A stretch of 8,553 bases of DNA from Bacillota bacterium. Its GTDB lineage: Bacteria > Bacillota > Bacilli > Paenibacillales > Paenibacillaceae. A program made the position numbers and the translations under genes. The stretch lies in contig JAEZCJ010000087.1 in assembly GCA_023433615.1 (NCBI GenBank), forward strand, positions 1-8,553. Direction: 5' to 3'. Below, one piece after another: positions 1-7,557 of this stretch. Under the pieces are notes generated by a model. It did not search any database. It was not told where the DNA came from and saw nothing but the letters and a program-made list of their open reading frames with translations. Every line of letters starts with the position of its first letter. Position 1 is the stretch's first letter.

Positions 1-58
1 GTAGCTTTACCGCTTGCTTCTTAAATTCTTCGTTGTACCGTTGCCGTTGTTCACCCAT
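1..58 (-). CDS. IS3-family transposase OrfA, N-terminal fragment
   Basis: Only the first 19 codons are in the window, reading MGEQRQRYNEEFKKQAVKL on the minus strand. The RYNEEFKKQAVKL wording is the start of the helix-turn-helix OrfA protein (HTH_Tnp_1 / Transposase_8 family) of IS3 elements, which binds the terminal repeats. In complete elements OrfA is joined to the DDE integrase OrfB by programmed frameshifting; that part is not visible here. The start is ATG at 58-56, preceded by TAGGAGGTG (72-64 on the minus strand) at 5 nt spacing. The family call is secure; intactness cannot be judged because the gene leaves the window. Confidence 0.75.
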   Translation of the reverse strand, partial: MGEQRQRYNEEFKKQAVKL

Positions 59-136
59 GTGAACACCTCCTAATGGATTCATTATCGAATTCTCTTAACG
101 AGGTGTCCACTTTTTATTCTAGGTCTAGATTTTACA
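1..136 (-). mobile_element. Left end of an IS3-family insertion sequence (partial)
   Basis: This is the start of an insertion sequence that continues off the left edge of the window. Read on the minus strand it has an AT-rich end containing TAGAATAAAAAGTGGACACC, then a short leader, a strong ribosome binding site and the start of an OrfA-type transposase. The GTGGACAC wording near the end fits IS3-family terminal repeats. The outer boundary is uncertain: IS3 ends usually finish in CA on the outgoing strand, and CA occurs at 135-136, 143-144 and 145-146, so I place it tentatively at 136. The other end and the target duplication are outside the window. Confidence 0.6.
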
Positions 137-150
137 TTAATTCACAATTT

Positions 151-163
151 CGGGCGTTTTTTT
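151..163 (+). terminator. Right half of an intrinsic terminator, left arm missing
   Basis: CGGGCG followed directly by seven T looks like the descending arm and T-tract of a Rho-independent terminator for a plus-strand gene. No matching CGCCCG arm exists upstream in the window. The insertion sequence ends only some 15 nt away, so I infer that it landed in or beside the loop and displaced the other arm. This is a guess from pattern; the tract may be a chance run. Confidence 0.3.
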
Positions 164-261
164 GGGGGGGGTAGTGGCACGATTTGCAGTTATTTCAGTC
201 AGTCGAGGGAGAATGAATTGCATAGTCTACGATCTCTTCTACGAAGGAGGCACAGCTTTCA

Positions 262-1062
262 ATGGGAACCAAAGCAATCTGGCGCATCGCGGGGGCGGTT
301 TCGCTGCTCGCGACGCTGCTGTTCCTCGCAGGATTCGGCTATGCGGTCAGCGACATGCTGTACCCTAGGAACGGTATCGCCGCGCCTGAGCGAACAGGCG
401 ACGATGCGACGTCCAACCCGACGAAGGACGGCTATCGCATCGTTGCGCTCGGCGATTCGCTCACCCAAGGCACGGGCGACGATGCCGGCGAAGGCTACGT
501 GAAGAAGACCGTGAAGCTGCTCAAGGACAAGTCCGGCAAGCCGGTCACGCTCGTCAACAATCTGGGTATCGGCGGTCTGCGAGCCGATCAGCTGGCGGAT
601 ACGCTGGCCGATAATCGGAGCTACGCGGACGCGATCCGGCAAGCGAACTTGATTCTGCTCACGATCGGCGGCAACGATCTGTTCCGTTCCGCGCAAGGGG
701 CGCTGCATACGCCGCAAGGCATTCAGACCGAGCTCGCGGACGAATTCGTAAGCGAAGGGCTGGATCGCCTGGACCACATCCTGACGCAGCTCCATGCGGT
801 CAATCCGGAGGCGCGGATCATCTACGTAGGGCTCTACAATCCGTTCTACGGCGTGCCCGGGCTGCGGGCGGGAAGCGAGACGGTACAAGCATGGAATGCC
901 GGCGCCTACCGGCTGCTCAGCCGATATCCGAGCGCGACGCTGGTGCCGACATACGACTTGTTCGAGCAGACGATCGAGCGCTATCTGTCCGGCGACCGCT
1001 TCCACCCGAACGGCTCCGGATATGCCGCGATCGCGCAGCGAGTCGTTCAATCGATCGAATAG
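262..1062 (+). CDS. Membrane-anchored SGNH/GDSL hydrolase, YpmR-like
   Basis: A 266-residue esterase or lipase of the SGNH hydrolase superfamily, closest in style to B. subtilis YpmR. Residues 5-28 form one hydrophobic segment after a K/R-bearing start, so it is either an uncleaved anchor or a signal peptide; no lipobox cysteine is visible. The enzyme should act outside the membrane. All four blocks are present: block I IVALGDSLTQG with nucleophile Ser66, block II NNLGIGGLRADQ with Gly104, block III TIGGND with Asn138, and block V DRFHPNGSGY with Asp245 and His248 completing the triad. The start ATG follows GAAGGAGG at 11 nt. The next gene starts 12 nt after the stop, so it is the first gene of an ABC transporter operon. 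Substrate (lysophospholipid, acylated glycan or other ester) cannot be decided. I see no convincing promoter between the insertion sequence and this gene, so transcription may come from further left or from the insertion sequence. Confidence 0.9.
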   Translation: MGTKAIWRIAGAVSLLATLLFLAGFGYAVSDMLYPRNGIAAPERTGDDATSNPTKDGYRIVALGDSLTQGTGDDAGEGYVKKTVKLLKDKSGKPVTLVNNLGIGGLRADQLADTLADNRSYADAIRQANLILLTIGGNDLFRSAQGALHTPQGIQTELADEFVSEGLDRLDHILTQLHAVNPEARIIYVGLYNPFYGVPGLRAGSETVQAWNAGAYRLLSRYPSATLVPTYDLFEQTIERYLSGDRFHPNGSGYAAIAQRVVQSIE

Positions 1063-1074
1063 GGAGGGTGCAGC

Positions 1075-2073
1075 ATGACGGCGCAACAACCGAATAAGCA
1101 GCAAGGCCATGACGAACCGATTCCCCTGCCGGTACTGTCCGTTAAGGGGTTGTCCAAGCGAATCAAGGACAAGACGATCGTGCAGGATATGAGCTTCGAT
1201 GTGATGCCCGGCGAAATTTTCGGCTTCCTCGGCCCGAACGGCGCCGGCAAGACGACGACGATCCGCATGCTGGTCGGACTCGTCAAGCCGTCGTCGGGCA
1301 GCGTCGCGATCTGCGGCTGCGACGTGCAGCGGCAACCCGAGAAGGCGCTCGCGCAGGTCGGCTGCATCGTCGAGAATCCGGAGGTCTATCCGTACTTGAC
1401 CGGCCGCGAGAATCTGGAGCAGTTCGCCCGCATGCAGGCAGGAATAGACAGCATGCGCATCCGCGAAGTCGTCGAGACCGTCGGCCTGTCCCAGCGCATC
1501 GAGGACAAGGTCAAGACGTATTCGCTCGGCATGCGGCAGCGGCTCGGCATCGCGCAGGCGCTGCTCGGCAGGCCGAAGCTGCTCATTCTCGACGAACCGA
1601 CGAACGGCCTCGATCCGCTCGGCATCAAGGAACTTCGAGCGTTCGTGCGGACCTTGGCGGACCAAGGCATGAGCCTATTCATCAGCAGCCACCTGCTCGG
1701 CGAGATCCAGCTCATGTGCGATCGCGTCGCGATCATCTCGTCCGGACGTTCGATCGCGGTCGGCTCGGTAGATGAGCTCGTCCGGCAAGCCGGCTTCTGC
1801 GTGGCTTGGCAGTTGGACCAGCCGGTGCTCGGCAAGCGCTTGTTAGGGGCCATGCCGAATGTGACGCTGCTCGAAGACGGCGAGCATCGAATCGACGAGA
1901 CCGTGCTGGCGGGCATGCCCGGCGCTATCGTCGCATCGATGCCGGAGACGAGCATTCCGGACGCGGTGCGGCTGCTTGTGCAGAAGGGCGTCAGCGTGTC
2001 TGCGGTTCAGCGCATCATGCCGTCGCTCGAGCAATTATTCCTGGGCATGACGGAGGGTGAGACCATTGCGTAG
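1075..2073 (+). CDS. ABC transporter ATP-binding protein, BcrA/CcmA type
   Basis: A 332-residue cytoplasmic ATPase that powers the membrane partner encoded next to it. Visible motifs are Walker A GPNGAGKT (53-60), signature YSLGMRQRLGIA (149-160), Walker B LLILDEP with Glu174, D-loop NGLD (177-180) and the switch His206 in SSHLL. The Q-loop glutamine is replaced by Glu100 in IVENPEVYPYLTG, as in bacitracin-type BcrA ATPases, which points to that export subfamily. Residues about 225-332 form the usual extra C-terminal domain of such ATPases. The start ATG follows AGGGAGGG at about 7 nt. It lies 12 nt after the SGNH hydrolase gene and its 3' end overlaps the permease gene, so translation of the pair is probably coupled. 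Possible roles are export of a lipid or peptide, or self-protection from an antimicrobial; the sequence does not decide. Confidence 0.93.
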   Translation: MTAQQPNKQQGHDEPIPLPVLSVKGLSKRIKDKTIVQDMSFDVMPGEIFGFLGPNGAGKTTTIRMLVGLVKPSSGSVAICGCDVQRQPEKALAQVGCIVENPEVYPYLTGRENLEQFARMQAGIDSMRIREVVETVGLSQRIEDKVKTYSLGMRQRLGIAQALLGRPKLLILDEPTNGLDPLGIKELRAFVRTLADQGMSLFISSHLLGEIQLMCDRVAIISSGRSIAVGSVDELVRQAGFCVAWQLDQPVLGKRLLGAMPNVTLLEDGEHRIDETVLAGMPGAIVASMPETSIPDAVRLLVQKGVSVSAVQRIMPSLEQLFLGMTEGETIA

Positions 2074-3046
2074 CTTGCTGCCGCTCATCGAGAACGAGAC
2101 GATCAAGATTTGGAAGAAGAAGCGGTTCTACGTGATCGTGTTGATACTGCTCGTCCTCATCCCGGTATTCACCTACGCGCAGATGAAGGTGGCGGAGGCG
2201 GGCCGGGACAGAGATTGGCGGAGCCAGCTGCTGCAGCGGATCACCGACTATCAGAACGCGCTGGCCAGCGACCGCATCCCGGAGGAATGGAAGACGTTCC
2301 GGCGCATCGCCGTCCAGCAGCTGCAATATTACCTCGACCATGACGTGAACCCGAATAGTCCGAACGCCGTCACGTTCACGCGGAGCTTTCTGGACGGCGC
2401 GATCACGCTGTTCATCCCGCTCATGGTGCTCGCGATCGCCTCGGATCTCGTCTCCGGCGAACGTTCGGCCGGCACGATCAAGATGCTGCTGACGAGACCG
2501 GTGCGAAGATGGCGGATTCTATTGTCCAAGATCATCGCCTTGACGCTCTACGTATCCCTGATGCTGGCGGTTACGGCATTGCTGTGTTACGCGATCTCCG
2601 GCTTGGCGTTCGGCTACGGAGGCTGGAATGCGCCGATCTTCACGGGTTTCGCCGTGCACGGCTCGACGCTCGACACGGCGAGCGTGCATGTCGTGCCGCA
2701 GTGGCTCTACCTGCTCATGCAGGGCGGCTTGACGTGGGCAGCCGCCATGACGGTGGCGCTCTTGGCGCTCATGGTATCCGTGCTCGTGCGAAGCACGGCC
2801 GCCAGCATCGTCACGATGATGGCCGCGATCATTGCCGGCACCCTGCTGTCTGCGATGGCATCCTCTTGGAAGAGCGCCAAATATTTGTTCGCGGTAAACC
2901 TCGAATTGACGAATTATCTCGAAGGATCGCCGCCGCCGGTGGAGGGGATGACGCTGCCTTTTTCGCTTGCGGTGCTAGGGGTTTGGGCGGCTCTCGCGCT
3001 GGCCGTTTCGTTTGTTGTCTTTACGAAACAGGACATAATGAATTAA
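2066..3046 (+). CDS. ABC-2 type transporter permease
   Basis: An integral membrane protein of 326 residues from the TTG start chosen here. Hydrophobic segments lie near residues 22-39, 108-128, 153-177, 213-240, 243-265 and 296-320, giving six membrane spans, with a hydrophilic loop of about 70 residues between the first two that should face outside. After span 2 comes the ABC-2 hallmark SGERSAGTIKMLLTRPVR, which contacts the ATPase. The TTG at 2066 is preferred because GGAGGG (2052-2057) lies 8 nt upstream; an in-frame GTG at 2057 would sit on top of that site and add three residues. Either way the gene overlaps the ATPase stop (2071-2073). It forms an export complex with that ATPase. No antibiotic or lipid specificity can be read. 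Confidence 0.9.
   Translation: MRSLLPLIENETIKIWKKKRFYVIVLILLVLIPVFTYAQMKVAEAGRDRDWRSQLLQRITDYQNALASDRIPEEWKTFRRIAVQQLQYYLDHDVNPNSPNAVTFTRSFLDGAITLFIPLMVLAIASDLVSGERSAGTIKMLLTRPVRRWRILLSKIIALTLYVSLMLAVTALLCYAISGLAFGYGGWNAPIFTGFAVHGSTLDTASVHVVPQWLYLLMQGGLTWAAAMTVALLALMVSVLVRSTAASIVTMMAAIIAGTLLSAMASSWKSAKYLFAVNLELTNYLEGSPPPVEGMTLPFSLAVLGVWAALALAVSFVVFTKQDIMN
3012..3039 (+). promoter_or_regulatory. Possible parE promoter inside the permease 3' end
   Basis: TTGTTG (3012-3017) and CATAAT (3034-3039) are separated by 16 nt; the -10 matches 5 of 6 consensus bases and the -35 only 3 of 6. A start near 3046 would put the LexA box just downstream, where a bound repressor would block transcription. It is a weak match and read-through from the ABC operon is also possible because no terminator lies between. 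Confidence 0.3.
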
Positions 3047-3062
3047 AATAGGTTTTGTTTGC

Positions 3063-3076
3063 CGAATGTATGTTTG
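3063..3076 (+). promoter_or_regulatory. LexA (DinR) box upstream of parE
   Basis: CGAATGTATGTTTG agrees with the Bacillus LexA consensus CGAACRNRYGTTYC at every specified position except the fifth and the last, and the last base G fits the symmetric half-site form. It lies in the 69-nt gap between the permease and parE, 39 nt before the parE start. In B. subtilis parEC is, to my knowledge, part of the LexA regulon, so the position makes biological sense. I infer repression in normal growth and induction on DNA damage. Confidence 0.6.
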
Positions 3077-3115
3077 TTTCGGTATGGGGAACGGTACGAG
3101 ATAAGGGGGGCGCGT

Positions 3116-5089
3116 ATGGCCGAGCAAATAGATTTGTTCACTAACGATGCGGCAATCGCGGATCGAGGCTACGAAGCGGATGACATTCAGGTATTGGAGG
3201 GACTGACGGCGGTACGCAAGCGGCCGGGCATGTATATCGGCAGCACGTCGGCGTCCGGCCTTCATCATCTGGTATGGGAAATCGTCGACAACGCGGTTGA
3301 CGAGCACTTAGCGAAGTTCTGCACGGCAATCGAAGTCACCATACATAAAGACCATTCGATTACGGTGCGCGACAACGGCCGCGGCATTCCGACGGGCATG
3401 CATAAGACCGGCATCCCGACGCCGCAGGTCGTCTATACGATCCTGCATGCGGGGGGCAAGTTCGGCGGCGGGGGCTACAAGAAGTCCGGCGGCCTGCACG
3501 GCGTCGGCGCTTCGGTCACGAACGCGTTGTCGGAATGGCTCGAGGTCGAGATTTGCCGCGACGGCAAGGTCCATAAGATGCGGTTCGAATATTGGGTCGA
3601 TCGTGAAGGCAAGGAGCATGTCGGCGAGCCTGTCACCGGTCTCGAAGTGATCGGCAACACGAGGCAGACCGGCACGAAGGTTACGTTCAAGCCCGATGCC
3701 CGCGTATTCCACGCCGGCATTGCCGTCAGCTTCGAGACGCTGTCCGAGCGGCTTCAGGAGATTGCGTTCCTGAACTCCGGCCTTAAGGTGACGGTAACGG
3801 ACGAACGCTCGGGTAAGCAGGACATTTTCCACTATGAGGGCGGCGCGAGCCAGTTCGTGCAATTCTTGAACGAGGATAAGACCGTCCTGCATGACGTCAT
3901 TCACTTCTATGCGGAGCGGGACGAGATCGAAGTCGAGGTTGCCCTTCAGTACAACGACGGGTACACGGAGACGATCGCGTCGTTCGTCAACTCGATACCG
4001 ACGCGCGGCGGCGGGACGCACGAGACCGGCTACAAGACGGCCTATACCCGCGTCATGAACGAATATGCGCGCAAGAACGGATTGCTCAAGGAGAAGGACA
4101 AGAACCTCGAAGGCAATGACCTGCGCGAGGGCATGATGACCGTCATCAACGTGAAGATGTCCGAGGTCGAATTCGTCGGCCAGACGAAGGACCAGCTCGG
4201 CAGCGCGGTTGCGCGAAGCGTGGTCGATGCGGTCGTGACGGACAAGATGTCGGTGTTCCTCGAGGAGAACCCGCAGGTCGCGCAGATGCTGCTGAAGAAG
4301 GCGCTCCAGGCGAGCAAGGCGCGCGAAGCGGCCCGCAAGGCGCGGGACGAAATTCGCAGCGGCAAGAAGAAGAGCGAGAGCTCCAACCTGAACGGCAAGC
4401 TGACTCCTGCACAGTCGAAGGACTTCATGAAGAACGAGCTGTTCATCGTCGAGGGCGATTCGGCCGGCGGCTCGGCGAAGCAAGGGCGCGATTCGAAGCA
4501 CCAGGCGATTCTGCCGCTGAAGGGCAAGCCGATGAATCCGGAGAAGGCGAAGCTGCTCGACATTCTCAAGAATGACGAATACAAGGCCATCATAAGCGCG
4601 ATCGGCGCCGGCGTCGGGCCCGAATTCGATGCGGAAGAGACGAACTATAACAAGATTATTATCATGACCGATGCCGATACCGATGGCGCGCACATCCAAG
4701 TGCTCCTGCTCACGTTCTTCTACCGTTACATGAAGCCGCTGATCGATAACGGCAAGGTCTATATCGCGCAGCCGCCGCTGTACAAAATATCCCGCAAATC
4801 CGGCAAGCTCGAGACGGTGCGGTACGCGTGGACGGACGAGCAACTGCAGAACTATCTCAAGGAATTCGGCAAGGGCGGCGAACTGCAGCGCTATAAGGGT
4901 CTGGGCGAGATGAACCCGGATCAGCTGTGGGAGACGACGATGAATCCGGAGACCCGCACGCTGCTTCAGGTTCAGATCGAGGATGCCGCCAAGGCGGAGC
5001 GCCGCGTCTCGACGCTGATGGGCGACAAGGTCGACCCGCGTAAACGATGGATTATCGAGAACGTGGACTTTACCGAGTTCGAGGAATAG
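3116..5089 (+). CDS. parE: DNA topoisomerase IV subunit B (ParE)
   Basis: A 657-residue ATPase subunit of topoisomerase IV, which with ParC decatenates daughter chromosomes and relaxes DNA. The GHKL ATPase domain has Glu55 and Asn59 in EIVDNAVDE, the Mg/ATP motif DNGRGIP (86-92), the glycine lid GGLHGVGAS (125-133) and the QTK loop Gln356-Lys358. The TOPRIM domain has Glu446 in VEGDSAGGSAKQGRD and the metal triad Asp519, Asp521, Asp523 in TDADTDGAH, then QRYKGLGEMNP (591-601). KLTPAQ before the TOPRIM domain, the lack of a GyrB-style end and the adjacent parC mark it as ParE rather than GyrB. The start is ATG 3116, with AAGGGGGG 5 nt upstream; an in-frame TTG at 3059 would add 19 unlikely residues and overlap the LexA box. 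It ends 12 nt before parC. Confidence 0.97.
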   Translation: MAEQIDLFTNDAAIADRGYEADDIQVLEGLTAVRKRPGMYIGSTSASGLHHLVWEIVDNAVDEHLAKFCTAIEVTIHKDHSITVRDNGRGIPTGMHKTGIPTPQVVYTILHAGGKFGGGGYKKSGGLHGVGASVTNALSEWLEVEICRDGKVHKMRFEYWVDREGKEHVGEPVTGLEVIGNTRQTGTKVTFKPDARVFHAGIAVSFETLSERLQEIAFLNSGLKVTVTDERSGKQDIFHYEGGASQFVQFLNEDKTVLHDVIHFYAERDEIEVEVALQYNDGYTETIASFVNSIPTRGGGTHETGYKTAYTRVMNEYARKNGLLKEKDKNLEGNDLREGMMTVINVKMSEVEFVGQTKDQLGSAVARSVVDAVVTDKMSVFLEENPQVAQMLLKKALQASKAREAARKARDEIRSGKKKSESSNLNGKLTPAQSKDFMKNELFIVEGDSAGGSAKQGRDSKHQAILPLKGKPMNPEKAKLLDILKNDEYKAIISAIGAGVGPEFDAEETNYNKIIIMTDADTDGAHIQVLLLTFFYRYMKPLIDNGKVYIAQPPLYKISRKSGKLETVRYAWTDEQLQNYLKEFGKGGELQRYKGLGEMNPDQLWETTMNPETRTLLQVQIEDAAKAERRVSTLMGDKVDPRKRWIIENVDFTEFEE

Positions 5090-5101
5090 GGGAGAAGCTC
5101 C

Positions 5102-7549
5102 ATGGGTATGCTGGAACAATTTTTGCCGGCTTTTCTCGAAGAGGTCGTGGGAGACCGCTTCGGCCGGTATTCGAAATATATTATTCAAGACCGCGCCATT
5201 CCCGACGTGCGCGACGGGCTGAAGCCGGTGCAGCGCCGCATTCTGTACGCCATGTACGATTCCGGCAATACGCCGGACAAGCCGTATCGCAAGTCGGCGA
5301 AGACGGTCGGCGACGTCATGGGAAATTATCACCCGCACGGCGACTCGTCGATCTATGAGGGCATGGTCCGGATGGCGCAGCCGTGGAAGATGGGGCACGT
5401 GCTCGTCGACGGCCACGGCAACTGGGGATCGCAGGACGATGATCCGGCGGCAGCGATGCGGTACACCGAAGCGCGGCTGTCGCCGATCGCGATGGAGCTG
5501 CTCCGCGACATCGAGAAGCGCACGGTGCTGTTCAAGGACAACTTCGACAATTCGACGAAGGAGCCGGTCGTGCTGCCGGCCCGTTACCCGAACTTGCTGG
5601 TCAACGGCGTCAGCGGCATTTCGTCCGGTTTCGCGACGGAAATTCCGCCTCATAATCTCCGCGAGGTCATTGATGCCTGCGTGGCACTGATGCTGAAGCC
5701 GGACATGCCGCTCGAGGAACTGATGACGATCGTGCGCGGACCGGATTTTCCGACAGGCGGCTTAATTATGGGCGAGGAAGGCATCCGCGAGGCGTATGCA
5801 TCCGGCAAGGGCCGCATTTACTTGCGCTCCAAGACGGAGATCGAGGACATGCGCGGCGGAAGGCAGCAGATCGTCATTACGGAGATCCCGTACCAAGTCG
5901 TGAAGTCCCGTCTCGTGACGGCAATGGAGAACATTCGCCTCGAGAAGAAGGTTGAAGGCATCTCCGAGGTGCGCGACGAGAGCGGGCGGAACGGCCTGCG
6001 AATCGTCGTCGAGCTGAAGAAAGACGCGGATGCGCAGGGCATTCTCGCGTACCTGCTTAAGAAAACGGATCTTCAAGTGACTTATAATTTCAATATGGTG
6101 GCGATCGTCAATAAGGCGCCGGCCCAGCTCGGGCTGAAGGACATCCTGCAGGCATACATCGCGCACCAGAAGGAAGTCGTAACGTTCCGCACGCAATACG
6201 AGCTGGAGAAGGCCGAAGACCGTGCTCACGTGCTGGAAGGGCTCGTGAAGGCGCTTAACATTCTAGACGACGTCATCGCGACGATCAAGGCGTCGAAGAA
6301 TCGCCAAGACGCGCAGAACAATCTGGTCGAGAAGTTCGGGTTCTCCGAGCGTCAAGCCGACGCAATCCTGACTTTGCAGCTGTATCGGCTGACGAACCTG
6401 GAGATTACGTCGCTCGAGAAGGAACTGGATGAGATCAGCAAGAAGGTCGCTTACTTGCGCTCGATTCTGGAGAGCGAGAAGAAGCTGATCAGCGTCATCA
6501 AGGGCGAGCTGATCGAGATTCGCGACAAGTACGGCGTCGACCGCCGTTCCGATATTCAAGGCGAAGTGGAAGAGCTGAAGGTCAATCTCGAGGTGATGGT
6601 GACAGCGGAGGACGTGCTCGTCACGCTGAGCCGAGAGGGGTACATCAAGCGGACAAGCATGCTCAGCTTCACGCGCTCGGGAGGCGAGCTCGAAGGCTCC
6701 GGCGTGAAGGAAGGCGACGTGGTGCGCCATGTGCTCGAAGTCAATACGATCGAGAATCTGCTGCTGTTCACGAAGAAGGGCCAGTTCTTCCTCCTGCCGG
6801 TGCATCAAATTCCGGAGTTCAAATGGAAGGACGCAGGCACCGCGCTCGTCAATATCGTGCCGCTGCCGAAGGACGACGGCATCGTCAGCGTCATTCCGGT
6901 CAAGGACTTCGACCAGCCGAACGCCTCGCTCGTGTTCGTGACGAAGCGCGGCCAGGTGAAGCGGACCGAGCTCAAGGAATATAAGGCATCGCGTTCGACC
7001 GCGATCGCGGCGTGCAAGGTGGCCGACGGCGATGAAGTGCTGACGGTAGCTGTCAGCGAAGGGGCGAAGGAGATTCTGCTCGTCAGCGCGCTCGGGATGA
7101 GCATCCGGTTCGCGGAGAGCGAAGTCAATCCGATGGGCCGCGTCGCAAGCGGCGTGCGCGGCATACAGCTGAAGGAAGGCGACGAGGTCACAGCCGCGCT
7201 GTGGGTCGAGGGAGACGAGGGCGAGGTGCTGGTCGTAACCGATCTCGGTTATGCGAAGCGGACGCTGCTATTCGATTATCCGGTACAGGGACGCGGCGGC
7301 AAAGGCGTCATCACCTTCGAATTCAAGGAAGGCAAGCGCGTGAAGCCGAACGGCGACAGATTGGTCGGCGCCATCCATTGCAAGGAAGAACGCGAGATCG
7401 TCATGCTGTCGGCATCCGGAACGGTGCTCGGCTTCCTGTCGGAGAAGACGCCGATCGAGGATCGTAAATCGATCGGGCGCGCAATGGGAGCAGTCGAGAA
7501 GAAGGATCCGATTGTCAGCGTCTATCCGCGCTTCGGGTTGAAGGAATAA
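5102..7549 (+). CDS. parC: DNA topoisomerase IV subunit A (ParC)
   Basis: An 815-residue DNA breakage-reunion subunit that forms an A2B2 enzyme with ParE. The catalytic tyrosine is Tyr121 in AAMRYTEARLS. The quinolone-determining stretch HPHGDSSIYEGM (77-88) has Ser82 and Glu86, corresponding to Ser80 and Glu84 of S. aureus GrlA, so no classic resistance change is present. Coiled-coil arms lie near 355-375 and 434-461. From about 495 to the end there are six repeated blade-like strands (for example DVLVTLSREGYIKRT, NLLLFTKKGQFF, SLVFVTKRGQVKRT, EVLVVTDLGYAKRT), so the full six-bladed DNA-wrapping domain is present. It contains a GyrA-box-like QGRGGKG at 729-735. The start ATG 5102 has GGGGAG 7 nt upstream. 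It is cotranscribed with parE at a 12-nt gap. Adjacent parE and the lack of a canonical GyrA box support ParC over GyrA. Confidence 0.97.
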   Translation: MGMLEQFLPAFLEEVVGDRFGRYSKYIIQDRAIPDVRDGLKPVQRRILYAMYDSGNTPDKPYRKSAKTVGDVMGNYHPHGDSSIYEGMVRMAQPWKMGHVLVDGHGNWGSQDDDPAAAMRYTEARLSPIAMELLRDIEKRTVLFKDNFDNSTKEPVVLPARYPNLLVNGVSGISSGFATEIPPHNLREVIDACVALMLKPDMPLEELMTIVRGPDFPTGGLIMGEEGIREAYASGKGRIYLRSKTEIEDMRGGRQQIVITEIPYQVVKSRLVTAMENIRLEKKVEGISEVRDESGRNGLRIVVELKKDADAQGILAYLLKKTDLQVTYNFNMVAIVNKAPAQLGLKDILQAYIAHQKEVVTFRTQYELEKAEDRAHVLEGLVKALNILDDVIATIKASKNRQDAQNNLVEKFGFSERQADAILTLQLYRLTNLEITSLEKELDEISKKVAYLRSILESEKKLISVIKGELIEIRDKYGVDRRSDIQGEVEELKVNLEVMVTAEDVLVTLSREGYIKRTSMLSFTRSGGELEGSGVKEGDVVRHVLEVNTIENLLLFTKKGQFFLLPVHQIPEFKWKDAGTALVNIVPLPKDDGIVSVIPVKDFDQPNASLVFVTKRGQVKRTELKEYKASRSTAIAACKVADGDEVLTVAVSEGAKEILLVSALGMSIRFAESEVNPMGRVASGVRGIQLKEGDEVTAALWVEGDEGEVLVVTDLGYAKRTLLFDYPVQGRGGKGVITFEFKEGKRVKPNGDRLVGAIHCKEEREIVMLSASGTVLGFLSEKTPIEDRKSIGRAMGAVEKKDPIVSVYPRFGLKE

Positions 7550-7557
7550 GAGAGCAT

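Noticed and set aside
259..1665. Minus-strand open frame of 468 codons across the hydrolase and ATPase genes
   Set aside because: It is the antisense shadow of two clear genes in GC-rich DNA; its translation is Arg/Leu/Ala-rich with no recognisable domain.
3059..3115. Upstream TTG start adding 19 residues to ParE
   Set aside because: The ATG at 3116 has a good ribosome binding site and gives the family's normal start; the extension would overlap the LexA box.
3308..5653. Minus-strand open frame of 781 codons across parE and parC
   Set aside because: Antisense shadow of two essential, fully conserved genes; composition is typical of GC-rich reverse frames.
3116..7549. gyrB-gyrA instead of parE-parC
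   Set aside because: KLTPAQ before the TOPRIM domain, the ParE-style end and the lack of a canonical GyrA box favour topoisomerase IV.
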